From Amycolatopsis circi (GTDB lineage: Bacteria; Actinomycetota; Actinomycetes; Mycobacteriales; Pseudonocardiaceae): a stretch of 43,978 bases of DNA. Position numbers and translations under genes: made by a program. Below, piece by piece: positions 16,680 through 24,627 of this stretch. The stretch lies in assembly GCF_003385235.1 (NCBI RefSeq), contig NZ_PQIA01000079.1, positions 1 through 43,978 on the forward strand. Reading direction: 5' to 3'. The notes under the pieces were generated by a model. The model was not told the origin of the DNA. It ran no database searches and saw only the letters and a program-made list of their open reading frames with translations. The stretch's first letter is position 1; every line of letters begins with the position of its first letter.

Positions 16680-16880
16680 GTCCCCACCGGGGGTGGCGGT
16701 CAATGTTTGCTGTCCGTGAGGGGAACCCTGAGGGACTCAGAGTCCCTCAGGGTTCCCCTCACGGACGCGAGGAAGCGGCTAAGTGGGCATAGGTGGGGTG
16801 TTTCGGCGGAAGTGAAGTCCTTTGTGGATGGTAGGTAGGCGTGAGGCCACGCCGCTTAAGTCCCCACCGGGGGTGGTGGT
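16680..16880. repeat. composite repeat unit between 16-bp direct repeats
   Basis: TCCCCACCGGGGGTGG occurs at 16681-16696 and again at 16861-16876, exactly 180 bp apart; the match extends to 21 bp with one mismatch. Between them lie the palindrome at 16712-16766 and a ~95-bp tail (GGAAGCGGCTAAGTGGGCAT ... GCTTAAGTCCCC). That tail has a diverged relative directly after the palindrome at 28135. No reading frame of note lies inside. Confidence 0.7.
16712..16766. repeat. 55-bp palindromic repeat copy 3, perfect
   Basis: A perfect palindrome: 27-bp arms (left arm begins GTCCGTGAGGGGAACCCTGA and continues GGGACTC) around a single central base. It is the cleanest copy in the window and serves as a reference for the family. 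It lies in the 323-bp intergenic region between the divergent kinase and ABC exporter genes. Confidence 0.95.
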
Positions 16881-16986
16881 GCCTGCGCTACCCCCAAGAC
16901 TCCCGCGCTCGGGATCGTTTTCGCCCACCCGCGGCCATAGCTTCATGAGCGACAGAGAATCTGCTGGCCCGAGGAGCGACACGAAG

Positions 16987-17727
16987 ATGAACACAGGCGG
17001 TACACACGCCCTGAGGCTGGAAGCGGTGCGCAAGATCTACGGCTCCGGCGACGGCGCGGTCACCGCGCTGGACGGGGTGTCGGTCGGGATCCAGCGGGGC
17101 TCGTTCACCGCGGTCATGGGGCCGTCGGGATCCGGAAAGAGCACCTTCCTGCACTGCGCGGCTGGTCTGGACCGGCCGAGTTCGGGCCGGGTGCTGCTCG
17201 GCGACACCGAACTCGGCGGGCTCCGCGAGCGCTCGCTCACCGAATTGCGCCGGACCCGGATCGGGTTCATTTTCCAGGCCTACAACCTGCTCCCGTCGCT
17301 GAATGTGCTGCAGAACATCACGTTGCCGATGCGGCTGGCGGGCAAGAAGCCGGATCCGCGCTGGCTGCGCGAGCTCGTCGACGGCGTCGGCATCGCGAAG
17401 CGGCTGGAGCACCGCCCCGCGGAACTGTCCGGGGGACAGCAGCAGCGCGTCGCGATCGCCCGCGCGCTGATCACCCGGCCCGAGGTCGTGCTCGCCGACG
17501 AGCCGACCGGCGCGCTCGACACCCGCACCGCGCGCCAGGTGCTCGACCTGTTGCGCACCGTGGTCGACCAGATGGGCCAGACCGTGTTGATGGTCACCCA
17601 CGACCCGGTCGCCGCGTCCGCCGCGCACGGAGTGCTGTTCCTCGCCGACGGCAAGCTCGCCGGCCACCTCCCGCAGCCGACCCCGGAACGGGTCGCGGAG
17701 CGGATGACCCACCTCGGGGAGTGGTGA
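16987..17727 (+). CDS. ABC exporter ATPase, MacB/LolD type
   Basis: The 246-residue ATPase has Walker A GPSGSGKST, Q-loop FIFQAYNLLPSLNVLQN, signature LSGGQQQRVAIARAL, Walker B VVLADEPTGALD and a switch histidine in MVTHDP. AYNLLPSLNV and the DEPTGALD form are typical of the LolD/MacB/FtsE group that works with FtsX-fold permeases. The start is taken at ATG 16987 (MNTGGTHALRLEAV); an in-frame ATG at 16945 would add 14 unconserved residues. It overlaps the permease region start (GTGA at 17724) and is divergent from the two-component genes. Confidence 0.92.
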   Translation: MNTGGTHALRLEAVRKIYGSGDGAVTALDGVSVGIQRGSFTAVMGPSGSGKSTFLHCAAGLDRPSSGRVLLGDTELGGLRERSLTELRRTRIGFIFQAYNLLPSLNVLQNITLPMRLAGKKPDPRWLRELVDGVGIAKRLEHRPAELSGGQQQRVAIARALITRPEVVLADEPTGALDTRTARQVLDLLRTVVDQMGQTVLMVTHDPVAASAAHGVLFLADGKLAGHLPQPTPERVAERMTHLGEW

Positions 17728-17732
17728 CCGCC

Positions 17733-20303
17733 ATGTGGTCGTTGGCTTGGCAGACGACGAAGACCCGGCTGAGCGGTTTCGTCGGCGCGTTCATCGCGAT
17801 CCTCTGCGGCACCGCGCTCGTCGCGGGCTGCGGCGTCCTCATGGAATCCGGTCTGCGCGCCGGAGTCCCGACCCAGCGTTACGCCGAAGCCGCCGTGGTG
17901 GTCGGCGGGCTGCAGACCACGAAACCGCCTGGCGCGGATTTCGGCGAGTCTCAGCAGGTCAGCGAACAGACGACGGTGCCCGAGACGCTGATCGGCAAGA
18001 TCGCCGAAGTGCCCGGCGTGCGCCAGGCGGTGCCGGAGCAGGACTTCCCGGCGAACGTCGTGACGTCCAGCGGCCAGGTGCTCACCGGCCCGAACGGCAG
18101 CCAGTCGCGCGGACACAACTGGGACGCGGCGGTACTCGCCCCGTTCTCCTTGCGCGAAGGCCACGCGCCCGAAGCGTCGAACGAAGTCGTTCTCGACGCA
18201 GAACTCGCGGCCCGCGGCGGAGTTTCGGTCGGCAGCACAGTACGGATCTCGACCCGTTCCACGCCGATGGACTTCCGGGTCACCGGCATCGCCGCCCCGA
18301 AATCTGGCAACGGTTTGACGCGGCAGTCGGCCATGTTCTTCTCCGCCGCACGCGCCGCTGACCTTTCCGGGAAACCCGGGCAGGTCCACGCGATCGGCGT
18401 GCTAGCCGCGCCCGGCACGTCGACCGGCGACTTGGAAAGCCGCATCAGCGCGGCAGTCAGCGGGCAACCGGTCACGGTGACGACGGGCGTCGGACGCAGC
18501 ACTGTCGAATTCCTCGACGTGAGCCAGACCCGGGTCCTGCTGTTCGCCCTCGCGGGATCGTTCGGCGGGTTCGCGATCCTGGTCGCGGTGTTCGTCGTGT
18601 CGAGCACGTTGGCCTTGGTGATCAACCAGCGTCGCCGGGAATTCGCCCTGCTGCGGGCGATCGCGGCCACACCGAAGCAGATCCGCAAGCTGATCAGCGC
18701 CGAAACCATGCTGATCGCGGTCACCGCCGGAGTGTGCGGCGCGGGCTTGGGCGTGGCCGTGGCCTACGGATTGCGCAACGCGTTCGCCGGGATCGGCGTG
18801 ATCCCGCCGGACTTCGACCTCGCGATCGGCCCGCTCCCGCTCGTCGTCGCGTTCCTGCTCGGGTTGGGCGCGGCGCGACTGGCCGCGTGGTCGGCGGCGC
18901 GGCGCCCGGCGTCGATCCGCCCGATCGAAGCACTCGGCGAGGCGGCCGTCGAACGCCGCGAACTCGGCCGGAGCCGGGTCCTCATCGGCTGGCTGCTGGT
19001 GCTGCTCGGCTTCGGCGGCTCAACCGTGCCGATGTACGTGACCGGCGACGGTGCGCTCGCGGCCTCGTCGATGTCCGCGCTGGTGGTCGTGATCGGGCTC
19101 GCGGTGCTCGGGCCGAAGGTGGTCGCCTTCATGACCCGGATCATCGCCCCGGTGTACACCGGCGTATCGCGGATCAGCGGGTACCTGGCCGCCGCGAACA
19201 ACCAGGCCAACGCCCGCCGGCTCGCGTCGGCCGTGACCCCGGTGATGCTGGCGGTCGCGTTCGCGATCTCGATGTTCTACAGCCAGACGTCCTCCGCCGC
19301 GGCCAGGCAGGAACAGGCCGTCCGGTCGACCTCCGCGGACCACGTCCTGACGAGCAGCACCGGGGCGCTGTCTCCGGAAGTCGCCGCAGCGGCGCGCGCG
19401 ATCCCCGGAGTCGCGGCGGCCACCTCGGTGATCCGCACCGACGTGGTCACCACGGTCCCGGAGGAGAACCGGCTGCGCGTGATGAAGTACCCGGCGCAGG
19501 GGCTCAACGGCGACCAAGTGCGCGGCGTGCTCGATCTCGGCGTCGTGTCCGGGAATCTGGCCGACCTGCGCGGCGACACCGTCGCGATGAGCAAGGGCGA
19601 GGCCGACTGGTACGACAAGAAAATCGGCGACGAGGTCGACTTCTGGTTCGCCGACGGCAGTCCGGCGAAGGTGAAACTGGTAGCGGTCTACACGCACAAC
19701 CAGGCGTTCGGCGAGTACGTGCTGCCCGCCGACCTCGCCCGCTCGCACACCGGCGACCGGATGGACAGTTCCGTTCTGGTGCGCCAGGACCCGAACGCCG
19801 ACCCGGCCGCGGTGACCGCCGCGCTGCGCGACCTCAGCACTCGCTACCCAGGCCTCAACGTCGTGCCCGGCTCCACGGTCTCGGCGGCCGACAATGCGGC
19901 GGGACAACAGCAGTTCTACCTGAACCTGGTCGCGGTCGGCGTGATCCTCGGCTACGTGGTGATCTCGGTGGCCAACACGCTGGTGATGACCACGGCGCAG
20001 CGCTCGCGGGAATTCGCGCTGCTGCGGCTGATCGGCACCACCCGAGGCCAGGTCGTGCGGATGATGCGCCTGGAAGCGTTGACAACCGCTGGGGTCGCGG
20101 TGCTGCTCGGCACGGTGGTAGCGGCGATTCCCTTGGTACTGCTGAATCTCGCCCTGCGGAGCACCCCATTGCCAGCCGGAACGCCCGCGGTGTTCGGCGG
20201 GATCGTCGCCGGAGCGTTCTTGCTCAGCCTGGTCTCGCTTGGACTGTCCACTCGGGTCACCTTGCGTGCCAAGCCCATCGACGCCATCGGCCTCCGCGAA
20301 TAA
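17733..20303 (+). CDS. FtsX-fold ABC permease, two FtsX domains
   Basis: The ~856-residue protein begins MWSLAWQTTKTRLSG, with one N-terminal helix, a MacB-like periplasmic domain (~45-260), an FtsX domain with three helices (~265-385, around LALVINQRRREFALLRAIAAT), a second periplasmic domain (~490-710), and a C-terminal FtsX domain (REFALLRLIGTTRGQVVRMMRLEA). It forms an efflux or mechanotransmission complex with the ATPase just upstream, likely exporting a lipid, peptide or antibiotic or moving lipoproteins. I use ATG 17733; GTG 17724 overlaps the ATPase stop and is also possible. With the adjacent sensor pair this resembles a detoxification module, which is inference. Confidence 0.9.
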   Translation: MWSLAWQTTKTRLSGFVGAFIAILCGTALVAGCGVLMESGLRAGVPTQRYAEAAVVVGGLQTTKPPGADFGESQQVSEQTTVPETLIGKIAEVPGVRQAVPEQDFPANVVTSSGQVLTGPNGSQSRGHNWDAAVLAPFSLREGHAPEASNEVVLDAELAARGGVSVGSTVRISTRSTPMDFRVTGIAAPKSGNGLTRQSAMFFSAARAADLSGKPGQVHAIGVLAAPGTSTGDLESRISAAVSGQPVTVTTGVGRSTVEFLDVSQTRVLLFALAGSFGGFAILVAVFVVSSTLALVINQRRREFALLRAIAATPKQIRKLISAETMLIAVTAGVCGAGLGVAVAYGLRNAFAGIGVIPPDFDLAIGPLPLVVAFLLGLGAARLAAWSAARRPASIRPIEALGEAAVERRELGRSRVLIGWLLVLLGFGGSTVPMYVTGDGALAASSMSALVVVIGLAVLGPKVVAFMTRIIAPVYTGVSRISGYLAAANNQANARRLASAVTPVMLAVAFAISMFYSQTSSAAARQEQAVRSTSADHVLTSSTGALSPEVAAAARAIPGVAAATSVIRTDVVTTVPEENRLRVMKYPAQGLNGDQVRGVLDLGVVSGNLADLRGDTVAMSKGEADWYDKKIGDEVDFWFADGSPAKVKLVAVYTHNQAFGEYVLPADLARSHTGDRMDSSVLVRQDPNADPAAVTAALRDLSTRYPGLNVVPGSTVSAADNAAGQQQFYLNLVAVGVILGYVVISVANTLVMTTAQRSREFALLRLIGTTRGQVVRMMRLEALTTAGVAVLLGTVVAAIPLVLLNLALRSTPLPAGTPAVFGGIVAGAFLLSLVSLGLSTRVTLRAKPIDAIGLRE

Positions 20304-20316
20304 GGAAGGAAGAAGC

Positions 20317-20421
20317 TTGCTGAAACAGCTTTCGGTGGCGGACGCCGCACCGGCTCGCTTCCTCGACCAGTCCACGATTCCCGATTTGCAGCGCGCGATG
20401 GATCGAAGGCAGTATCGCTAA
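20317..20421 (+). pseudogene. possible N-terminal remnant of an amidase gene
   Basis: A TTG after a strong AAGGAAGGAAG site opens 34 codons reading LLKQLSVADAAPARFLDQ and then STIPDLQRAMDRRQYR. The STIPDLQRAMD stretch resembles the start of amidase-signature enzymes, where it is followed by a long catalytic domain; here it stops at once. It is 13 bp after the FtsX gene. It may be the stump of a deleted gene or a short peptide of its own. The amidase link rests on memory of one short motif only. Confidence 0.35.
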
Positions 20422-20427
20422 CAGTTG

Positions 20428-20440
20428 TAAGCTTGCGGCC
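20428..20440 (+). promoter_or_regulatory. -10 element for a leaderless transcript (TetR gene)
   Basis: TAAGCT ends 7 bases before the GTG at 20441; the sequence TAAGCTTGCGGCCGTG is nearly the same as that in front of the AraC gene at 12500. Confidence 0.6.
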
Positions 20441-21055
20441 GTGAACGCAGCAGAAGGACGCGCCCGGAACCGCCGCGGCGAAGGTGCCCGGCTGCGGGAG
20501 GAGATCGTGCGGGCGGCGGCCGAGATCCTCGACGAGGGCGGCGGCGAGGATGCGGTCACCTTGCGCGCGGTCGCCCGGCGGACCGGCATCGCGGCACCGT
20601 CCATCTACCGGCACTTCGCCGACCGCGACCAGATCCTGCTGGCGGTGGTGCGGGAAGCGTTCGCCGAGTTGAAGGAACGCATCGAAGCCGGACTGGCCGA
20701 GGTGGACAAGCCGGACGCGCAGCTGCGCTCGGTGTGCACGACGTACCTGGACTTCGCCCTGGAGCGCCCGAAGCGCTACCGCATCCTGTTCGGCGGCGTG
20801 TGGAATGCCGCGCGGACGGCCGAGAATCCGGAGGTGACGACGGCGGCGGAGCAGGACGTGTTCGCCCTGCTGGCACAAGCGGTGCAGGGCTGCGCGGACG
20901 CCGGACTCTCGCGCAGCACCTCGGCGTTCTCCGACGCGACCGCCCTGTGGGCCGGACTGCATGGCCTGGCCGAGCTGAGACCCGCGTCGCCGATGTTTCC
21001 TTGGCCGGAAGGGGTTTTGGAGGTGCTGGTGAATCGGCTTGCCCTGCTGGATTAG
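20441..21055 (+). CDS. TetR-family transcriptional regulator
   Basis: A 204-residue regulator with an N-terminal TetR helix-turn-helix (REEIVRAAAEILDEGG, LRAVARRTGIAAPSIYRHFADRDQIL, residues ~17-65) and a C-terminal ligand domain of the WHG type (LDFALERPKRYRILFGG, ALWAGLHGLAELR). The GTG start has no ribosome site and follows a -10 box at leaderless distance. Its target is not evident; the FtsX exporter upstream is one candidate, and it could also act only on itself. Confidence 0.9.
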   Translation: MNAAEGRARNRRGEGARLREEIVRAAAEILDEGGGEDAVTLRAVARRTGIAAPSIYRHFADRDQILLAVVREAFAELKERIEAGLAEVDKPDAQLRSVCTTYLDFALERPKRYRILFGGVWNAARTAENPEVTTAAEQDVFALLAQAVQGCADAGLSRSTSAFSDATALWAGLHGLAELRPASPMFPWPEGVLEVLVNRLALLD

Positions 21056-21170
21056 GACTCGCCCGGCTGCGGTGCGCGACACGCATCCGAGGCCGCACGA
21101 GTGGGCGGCGCGCCGAAAGCCGCTTCGGGCGCGCAGGATGCCTCGAACGCCCGCACTGCTTGCGGATGTA

Positions 21171-21222
21171 CGTGAGGGGAACCTTCACGGACTCAGAGTC
21201 CCTCGGGGTTCCCCTCACGGAC
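21171..21222. repeat. palindromic repeat copy 4, diverged
   Basis: CGTGAGGGGAACC and GGTTCCCCTCACG flank ACTCAGAGT; part of the left arm reads TTCACGGACTCAG in place of CTGAGGGACTCAG, so the inner stem is damaged. It lies in the 469-bp gene-free stretch 21056-21524, which otherwise holds the hairpin at 21255 and a promoter. Confidence 0.85.
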
Positions 21223-21254
21223 TTTCCCCTGCGCACCGAGCGCCACCTTGATGG

Positions 21255-21295
21255 CGCGGCATGCACTCAATGTCGCGCCGGAGCGGGACAGCTCA
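21255..21295. repeat. member of a second repeat family (GCATGCACTCAATG core)
   Basis: GCGCGGCATGCACTCAATGT followed by CGCGCC forms a small stem, and the core is close to sequences at 28396-28410 (GCATGCACCCAGTG) and 28444-28458 (GATGCACTCAACG). It looks like a decayed copy of the structured repeat near 28345. Confidence 0.45.
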
Positions 21296-21511
21296 AGCCC
21301 AGAGGCGGAACCCGGCACGGATGTCCCGCTGAGCGGGAGCAATTCCCGCAATCCGGCCCCTGCGCCCGAACGGCCCAGCCTCCAGGCAAAACGCACCCGC
21401 GCCGTTAGCATTCCGTGACCAAGCCCCGACCCCCTGTATCGGCCGCGTCAGTTTCTACCCTGGTCATCGGATTAATCGGGCACACTCACTCATTCGGCTT
21501 AACAACTTCGC

Positions 21512-21524
21512 TATCTTGGACCCC
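21512..21524 (+). promoter_or_regulatory. -10 element for a leaderless transcript (protease gene)
   Basis: TATCTT ends 7 bases before the first of two adjacent GTG codons (21525). There is no ribosome-binding site, which supports leaderless initiation and decides the start. A TTG at 21516 would overlap this element. Confidence 0.55.
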
Positions 21525-22448
21525 GTGGTGCACGCAAAGTCACGTTCCGCCCAGCGGGCGAGCCTTCGGCTGGGCGCCGTGGCAGTAGCCACGGTCGTCG
21601 GAGCCGGGCTCGCCGGGGCCTACGTCGGCCTGCAACGGACCGCGGAGGCCGAGACCGCCAAGCCGGTGTCGAACGTCGCCGTCGCGCGCGGCGCCAGCGG
21701 CAGCGCGGGCAACGCCAGCGGCACGGTCAGCGGCGGTTCCGGCGGCAAGGCACCAGCGTCCTCGCAACCCACCGCACCCGCCCTGCCTGACCATCCGACG
21801 CCGTTCAGCGTCAAATTGTCCTCGAAGGACATCCCGGAGAAGGGCGGCGGCGTCCGCACCGGCGGCTGCAGCGGTTCGCTGATCGCCCCGCAATGGATCG
21901 TCACCGCGGGCCACTGCTTCCACGACCTCGACGGCACGCGCGTCAGCGGCAAACCCGACTACACCATGACCGCCGCCATCGGGAAGCTCACCGACTCCGA
22001 CCCGCGCGGGCACGTGCTGAAGATCGTGGACACGCGCCAGTCCGCGGTCAACGACCTCGCGATCGCCAAGCTTTCCGAGCCGGTCACCGACATCGAACCG
22101 CTCGCGCTGCCGGACGGCCCGCCGGACCCGGGCCAGCACACGACCTTCGTCGGCTGGGGTTCGCTGTCCTCGAAGGTCATCGTGCAGACCGACCACATCA
22201 AACGCGGCGACTTCCAGGTCGACGAAGTGCGCAAGAACGAGATCACCCTTATACCGCTGAAGAAGCGGACCGTGGAGAACAGCCCGTGCCCGGACGACTC
22301 GGGTTCGCCGTTTTTCGTGCCGGTGAAGGGCAAGAACACGCTGATCGCGGTCGAGAACTTCGGCCCCGACTGCCCTCAGCCCGGCACCGAAACCGCGGCG
22401 CGCGTGGATCAGCTCGTCTCGTGGATCAAGGGCGAGATCGGCTCGTGA
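21525..22448 (+). CDS. trypsin-like serine protease, membrane-anchored or secreted
   Basis: The 307-residue protein has a basic N-terminus and one hydrophobic segment (LGAVAVATVVGAGLAGAYVGL, 16-36) that acts as signal or anchor, then a Gly/Ser/Ala/Pro linker (~55-90) and an S1 chymotrypsin-fold domain. The triad is H130 in IVTAGHC, D177 in NDLAIAKL and S259 in CPDDSGSPFF. The usual GDSGGP is here DDSGSP. C115 and C131 can form the His-loop disulfide. There is no obvious propeptide. It would act outside the cell; its substrate is unknown. The gene ends inside a repeat-type terminator. Confidence 0.9.
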   Translation: MVHAKSRSAQRASLRLGAVAVATVVGAGLAGAYVGLQRTAEAETAKPVSNVAVARGASGSAGNASGTVSGGSGGKAPASSQPTAPALPDHPTPFSVKLSSKDIPEKGGGVRTGGCSGSLIAPQWIVTAGHCFHDLDGTRVSGKPDYTMTAAIGKLTDSDPRGHVLKIVDTRQSAVNDLAIAKLSEPVTDIEPLALPDGPPDPGQHTTFVGWGSLSSKVIVQTDHIKRGDFQVDEVRKNEITLIPLKKRTVENSPCPDDSGSPFFVPVKGKNTLIAVENFGPDCPQPGTETAARVDQLVSWIKGEIGS

Positions 22449-22482
22449 GTGGCAATCCCGGTTAGAACCGGCATAAACACGC
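22441..22482 (+). terminator. terminator-like repeat cassette, copy B
   Basis: GCTCGTGAGTGGCAATCCCG continues GTTAGAACCGG and ends with CACGCACG. The inner stem CCGGTT-AGA-ACCGG is intact and the outer stem weaker than in copy A (14795). As there, the cassette contains the gene's stop codon (TGA at 22446-22448). Confidence 0.65.
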
Positions 22483-22488
22483 ACGACC

Positions 22489-23229
22489 TCACCGAGGCAG
22501 CACCGCCGCCAATTCCCTAGCCGCAGCACGCAAAGCAGGCACGAACCCCTCAAGTTGAGCAACGCTCAGCCGATAAGCCGGTGCCGCAGTCGACAACGCG
22601 GCGATCGCGGTCCCGTCCGGCGTCCTGATCGGAACGCCGACCGCGCGGATGCCTTCCTCGTGCTCCTCGTCGGCGATCGCGAAACCGCGTTCGCGCACCG
22701 CCGCGATCTCCGCCGCGAACGCCTCCCGCGAGGTGATCGTGCGCGGGCCCAGCTCAGGCAGCTCCAGCGAAGCGATCAGCTCGTCCCGGTTCGGCGCGAA
22801 CGCGACCAGGCATTTGCCCATCGACGTGCAGTGCAACGGCCCGCGCGCGCCCGGTTCACCGCGAATCTGCAGCCGCTGCGACCCCTCCACCGAATGGACA
22901 TACACCTGGTTGTGCCCGTCCAGCACGGCCAGCAGCGTCGGCTCGCCGGTCTCCGCGGACAGCTTCTGCATCACCGGCAGCGCGACGCCGGCGAACCCGC
23001 GCGCCTGCGACACCGACTGGCCCAGCTCGAACAGCCGCAGCCCCAGCGAATACCGCTTCGACACCGGGTCGTTGCGCGCGAATCCCTCGCTCTGCAAGGA
23101 ACTGAGCAGGCGATGCGTCGTGCTCACCGGATATCCGGCGGCGCGTGCCAGCTCGGACAGCGGCACGCCTTCGGGGTATCCGCCGAGCAGGGACAGCACC
23201 CGCAAAGCCTTGCCGACCATGTCCGCCAT
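22489..23229 (-). CDS. IclR-family transcriptional regulator
   Basis: The 246-residue protein has an IclR winged helix (GKALRVLSLLGGYPEGVPLSELARAAGYPVSTTHRLLSSLQSEGF, ~5-60) and the C-terminal effector domain (MQKLSAETGEPTLLAVLDGHNQVYV, LHCTSMGKCLVAF, GIRAVGVPI). ATG 23229 is chosen because AAGGGGG lies 5 bases before it. It is divergent from the MFS carrier, and the 120-bp gap between them has a 21-bp palindrome, so it very likely controls the carrier and the dehydrogenase as well as itself in response to the transported acid. Confidence 0.93.
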   Translation of the reverse strand: MADMVGKALRVLSLLGGYPEGVPLSELARAAGYPVSTTHRLLSSLQSEGFARNDPVSKRYSLGLRLFELGQSVSQARGFAGVALPVMQKLSAETGEPTLLAVLDGHNQVYVHSVEGSQRLQIRGEPGARGPLHCTSMGKCLVAFAPNRDELIASLELPELGPRTITSREAFAAEIAAVRERGFAIADEEHEEGIRAVGVPIRTPDGTAIAALSTAAPAYRLSVAQLEGFVPALRAAARELAAVLPR

Positions 23230-23290
23230 CGGACCCCCTTGACGTCCTGGGCGCGGCGTCGCACACTGCCTCTCACCGCATTGCGGAATA

Positions 23291-23311
23291 GCTTTCCATA
23301 TTACGGAAAGC
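23291..23311. promoter_or_regulatory. palindromic operator, likely for the IclR regulator
   Basis: GCTTTCC and GGAAAGC flank ATATTAC: a 21-bp inverted repeat with one mismatched pair. A related half, TTGCGGAATAGC, lies directly to the left. The GGAAA/TTTCC form and position between the divergent genes match IclR-type operators. Confidence 0.7.
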
Positions 23312-23349
23312 GCGTCAAGGACTTGGGTCAGCGGCGACAGGAGTACCGG

Positions 23350-24627
23350 ATGAACACCGTCGAGCAGGCGGGCACGCTCGGGAGGCAGCGGTGGCTGCGG
23401 CTGATCCCGATCGTCTTCGTCACCTACAGCCTCGCCTACCTCGACCGGTCGAACTTTTCGATCGCGACCGCCGGCGGCATGGCCGAGGAACTGCACCTCA
23501 CGAGCACGACGTCCGGGCTGATCGGCGCGTCGTTCTTCCTCGGCTACTTCCTGCTGCAGGTCCCCGGCGTCCTCTACGCCGACCGCCGCAGCGTGCGCAG
23601 CCTGATCTTCTGGTCGGTGCTCGCGTGGGGCGTTCTCGCGACCGCGCAGGGCCTGCTCAGCTCGGTGCCGGTGCTGATCGTGGTCCGGTTCCTGCTCGGC
23701 GCGGTGGAAGCGGCGGTGCTGCCCGCGCTCGTCGTGCTGCTCGCGCGCTGGTTCACGAAGGCCGAACGCGGTCGTGCCAACGCTTTCCTGATCCTCGGCA
23801 ACCCGGTCACGGTGATGTGGCTGTCGGCGGCGTCGGGGTATTTGATCGAAGCGACGTCGTGGCGCGGCATGTTCATCATCGAGGGAATCCCCGCGCTGAT
23901 CTGGGCTTTCGTGTTCCGCGCACAGGTCCGCGACCGGCCCGCCGACACGCCGTGGCTCGACGCGGCCGGTCGTGACGCGATCGAGCGCGCGATCGCCGCG
24001 GAACAGGCGCAGCTGCCGGAACCTGCGGACCGCCCGGTGCGGGAAGCCTTGCGGTCCAAGGCGGTTCTGGTGCTGTCGGCGCAATATCTGTTGTGGAGCA
24101 TCGGGGTTTACGGCTTCGTGTTCTGGTTGCCGTCGATCGTCAAGGCGGGCTCGTCGGCCGGGATCGGCGCGACCGGTTTGCTGTCGGCGATTCCGTACGC
24201 CTTCGCCGTGGTGGCGATGCTGATCAACTCGCGCAGTTCGGACCGCTCCGGCGCGCGGCGGCGCTACGTGTGGCCGTGGCTGCTCGCCGGCGCGGTCGCG
24301 TTCTACGGTTCGTACCTCTTGGGCAAGCAGCACTTCTGGTGGGCGTTCGTGCTGCTAGCGGTCGCCGCGGTGGCCTTGTACGCGCCGTACGGCCCGTTCT
24401 TCGCCTTGATTTCCGAACTTCTGCCGCAGCGGACCGCTGGGGTGGCGGTAGCCGTGATCAACGCGGCTGGCGCGCTCGGCGGGTTCCTCGGGACCTACCT
24501 GGTCGGCTGGCTCGAATCCGCCACCGGCAGCACGGCTGCCGCGTTCCTGATGCTGGCGGGGACAATGGCCGCAGCCGCGGTGCTGGTAGTCGCGGTTCCG
24601 GTGAAAACGAAGGAAAGGCGAGCATGA
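23350..24627 (+). CDS. MFS transporter, anion:cation symporter type
   Basis: The 425-residue protein has twelve hydrophobic segments, with VTYSLAYLDRSNFSIA in the first helix and the GxxADRxxxR-like loop VLYADRRSVRSLI between helices 2 and 3, both typical of the ACS family (carriers of hexuronates, tartrate, phthalate, hydroxy acids). AGGAG lies before the ATG. It overlaps the dehydrogenase start by 4 nt (ATGA), so both are made together; this points to uptake of a hydroxy or keto acid that the dehydrogenase then handles. Confidence 0.92.
   Translation: MNTVEQAGTLGRQRWLRLIPIVFVTYSLAYLDRSNFSIATAGGMAEELHLTSTTSGLIGASFFLGYFLLQVPGVLYADRRSVRSLIFWSVLAWGVLATAQGLLSSVPVLIVVRFLLGAVEAAVLPALVVLLARWFTKAERGRANAFLILGNPVTVMWLSAASGYLIEATSWRGMFIIEGIPALIWAFVFRAQVRDRPADTPWLDAAGRDAIERAIAAEQAQLPEPADRPVREALRSKAVLVLSAQYLLWSIGVYGFVFWLPSIVKAGSSAGIGATGLLSAIPYAFAVVAMLINSRSSDRSGARRRYVWPWLLAGAVAFYGSYLLGKQHFWWAFVLLAVAAVALYAPYGPFFALISELLPQRTAGVAVAVINAAGALGGFLGTYLVGWLESATGSTAAAFLMLAGTMAAAAVLVVAVPVKTKERRA

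Noticed and set aside
22555..23349. Upstream extension of the MFS carrier frame
   Set aside because: It runs antisense to the IclR gene; the carrier has a ribosome site and normal first helix starting at 23350.
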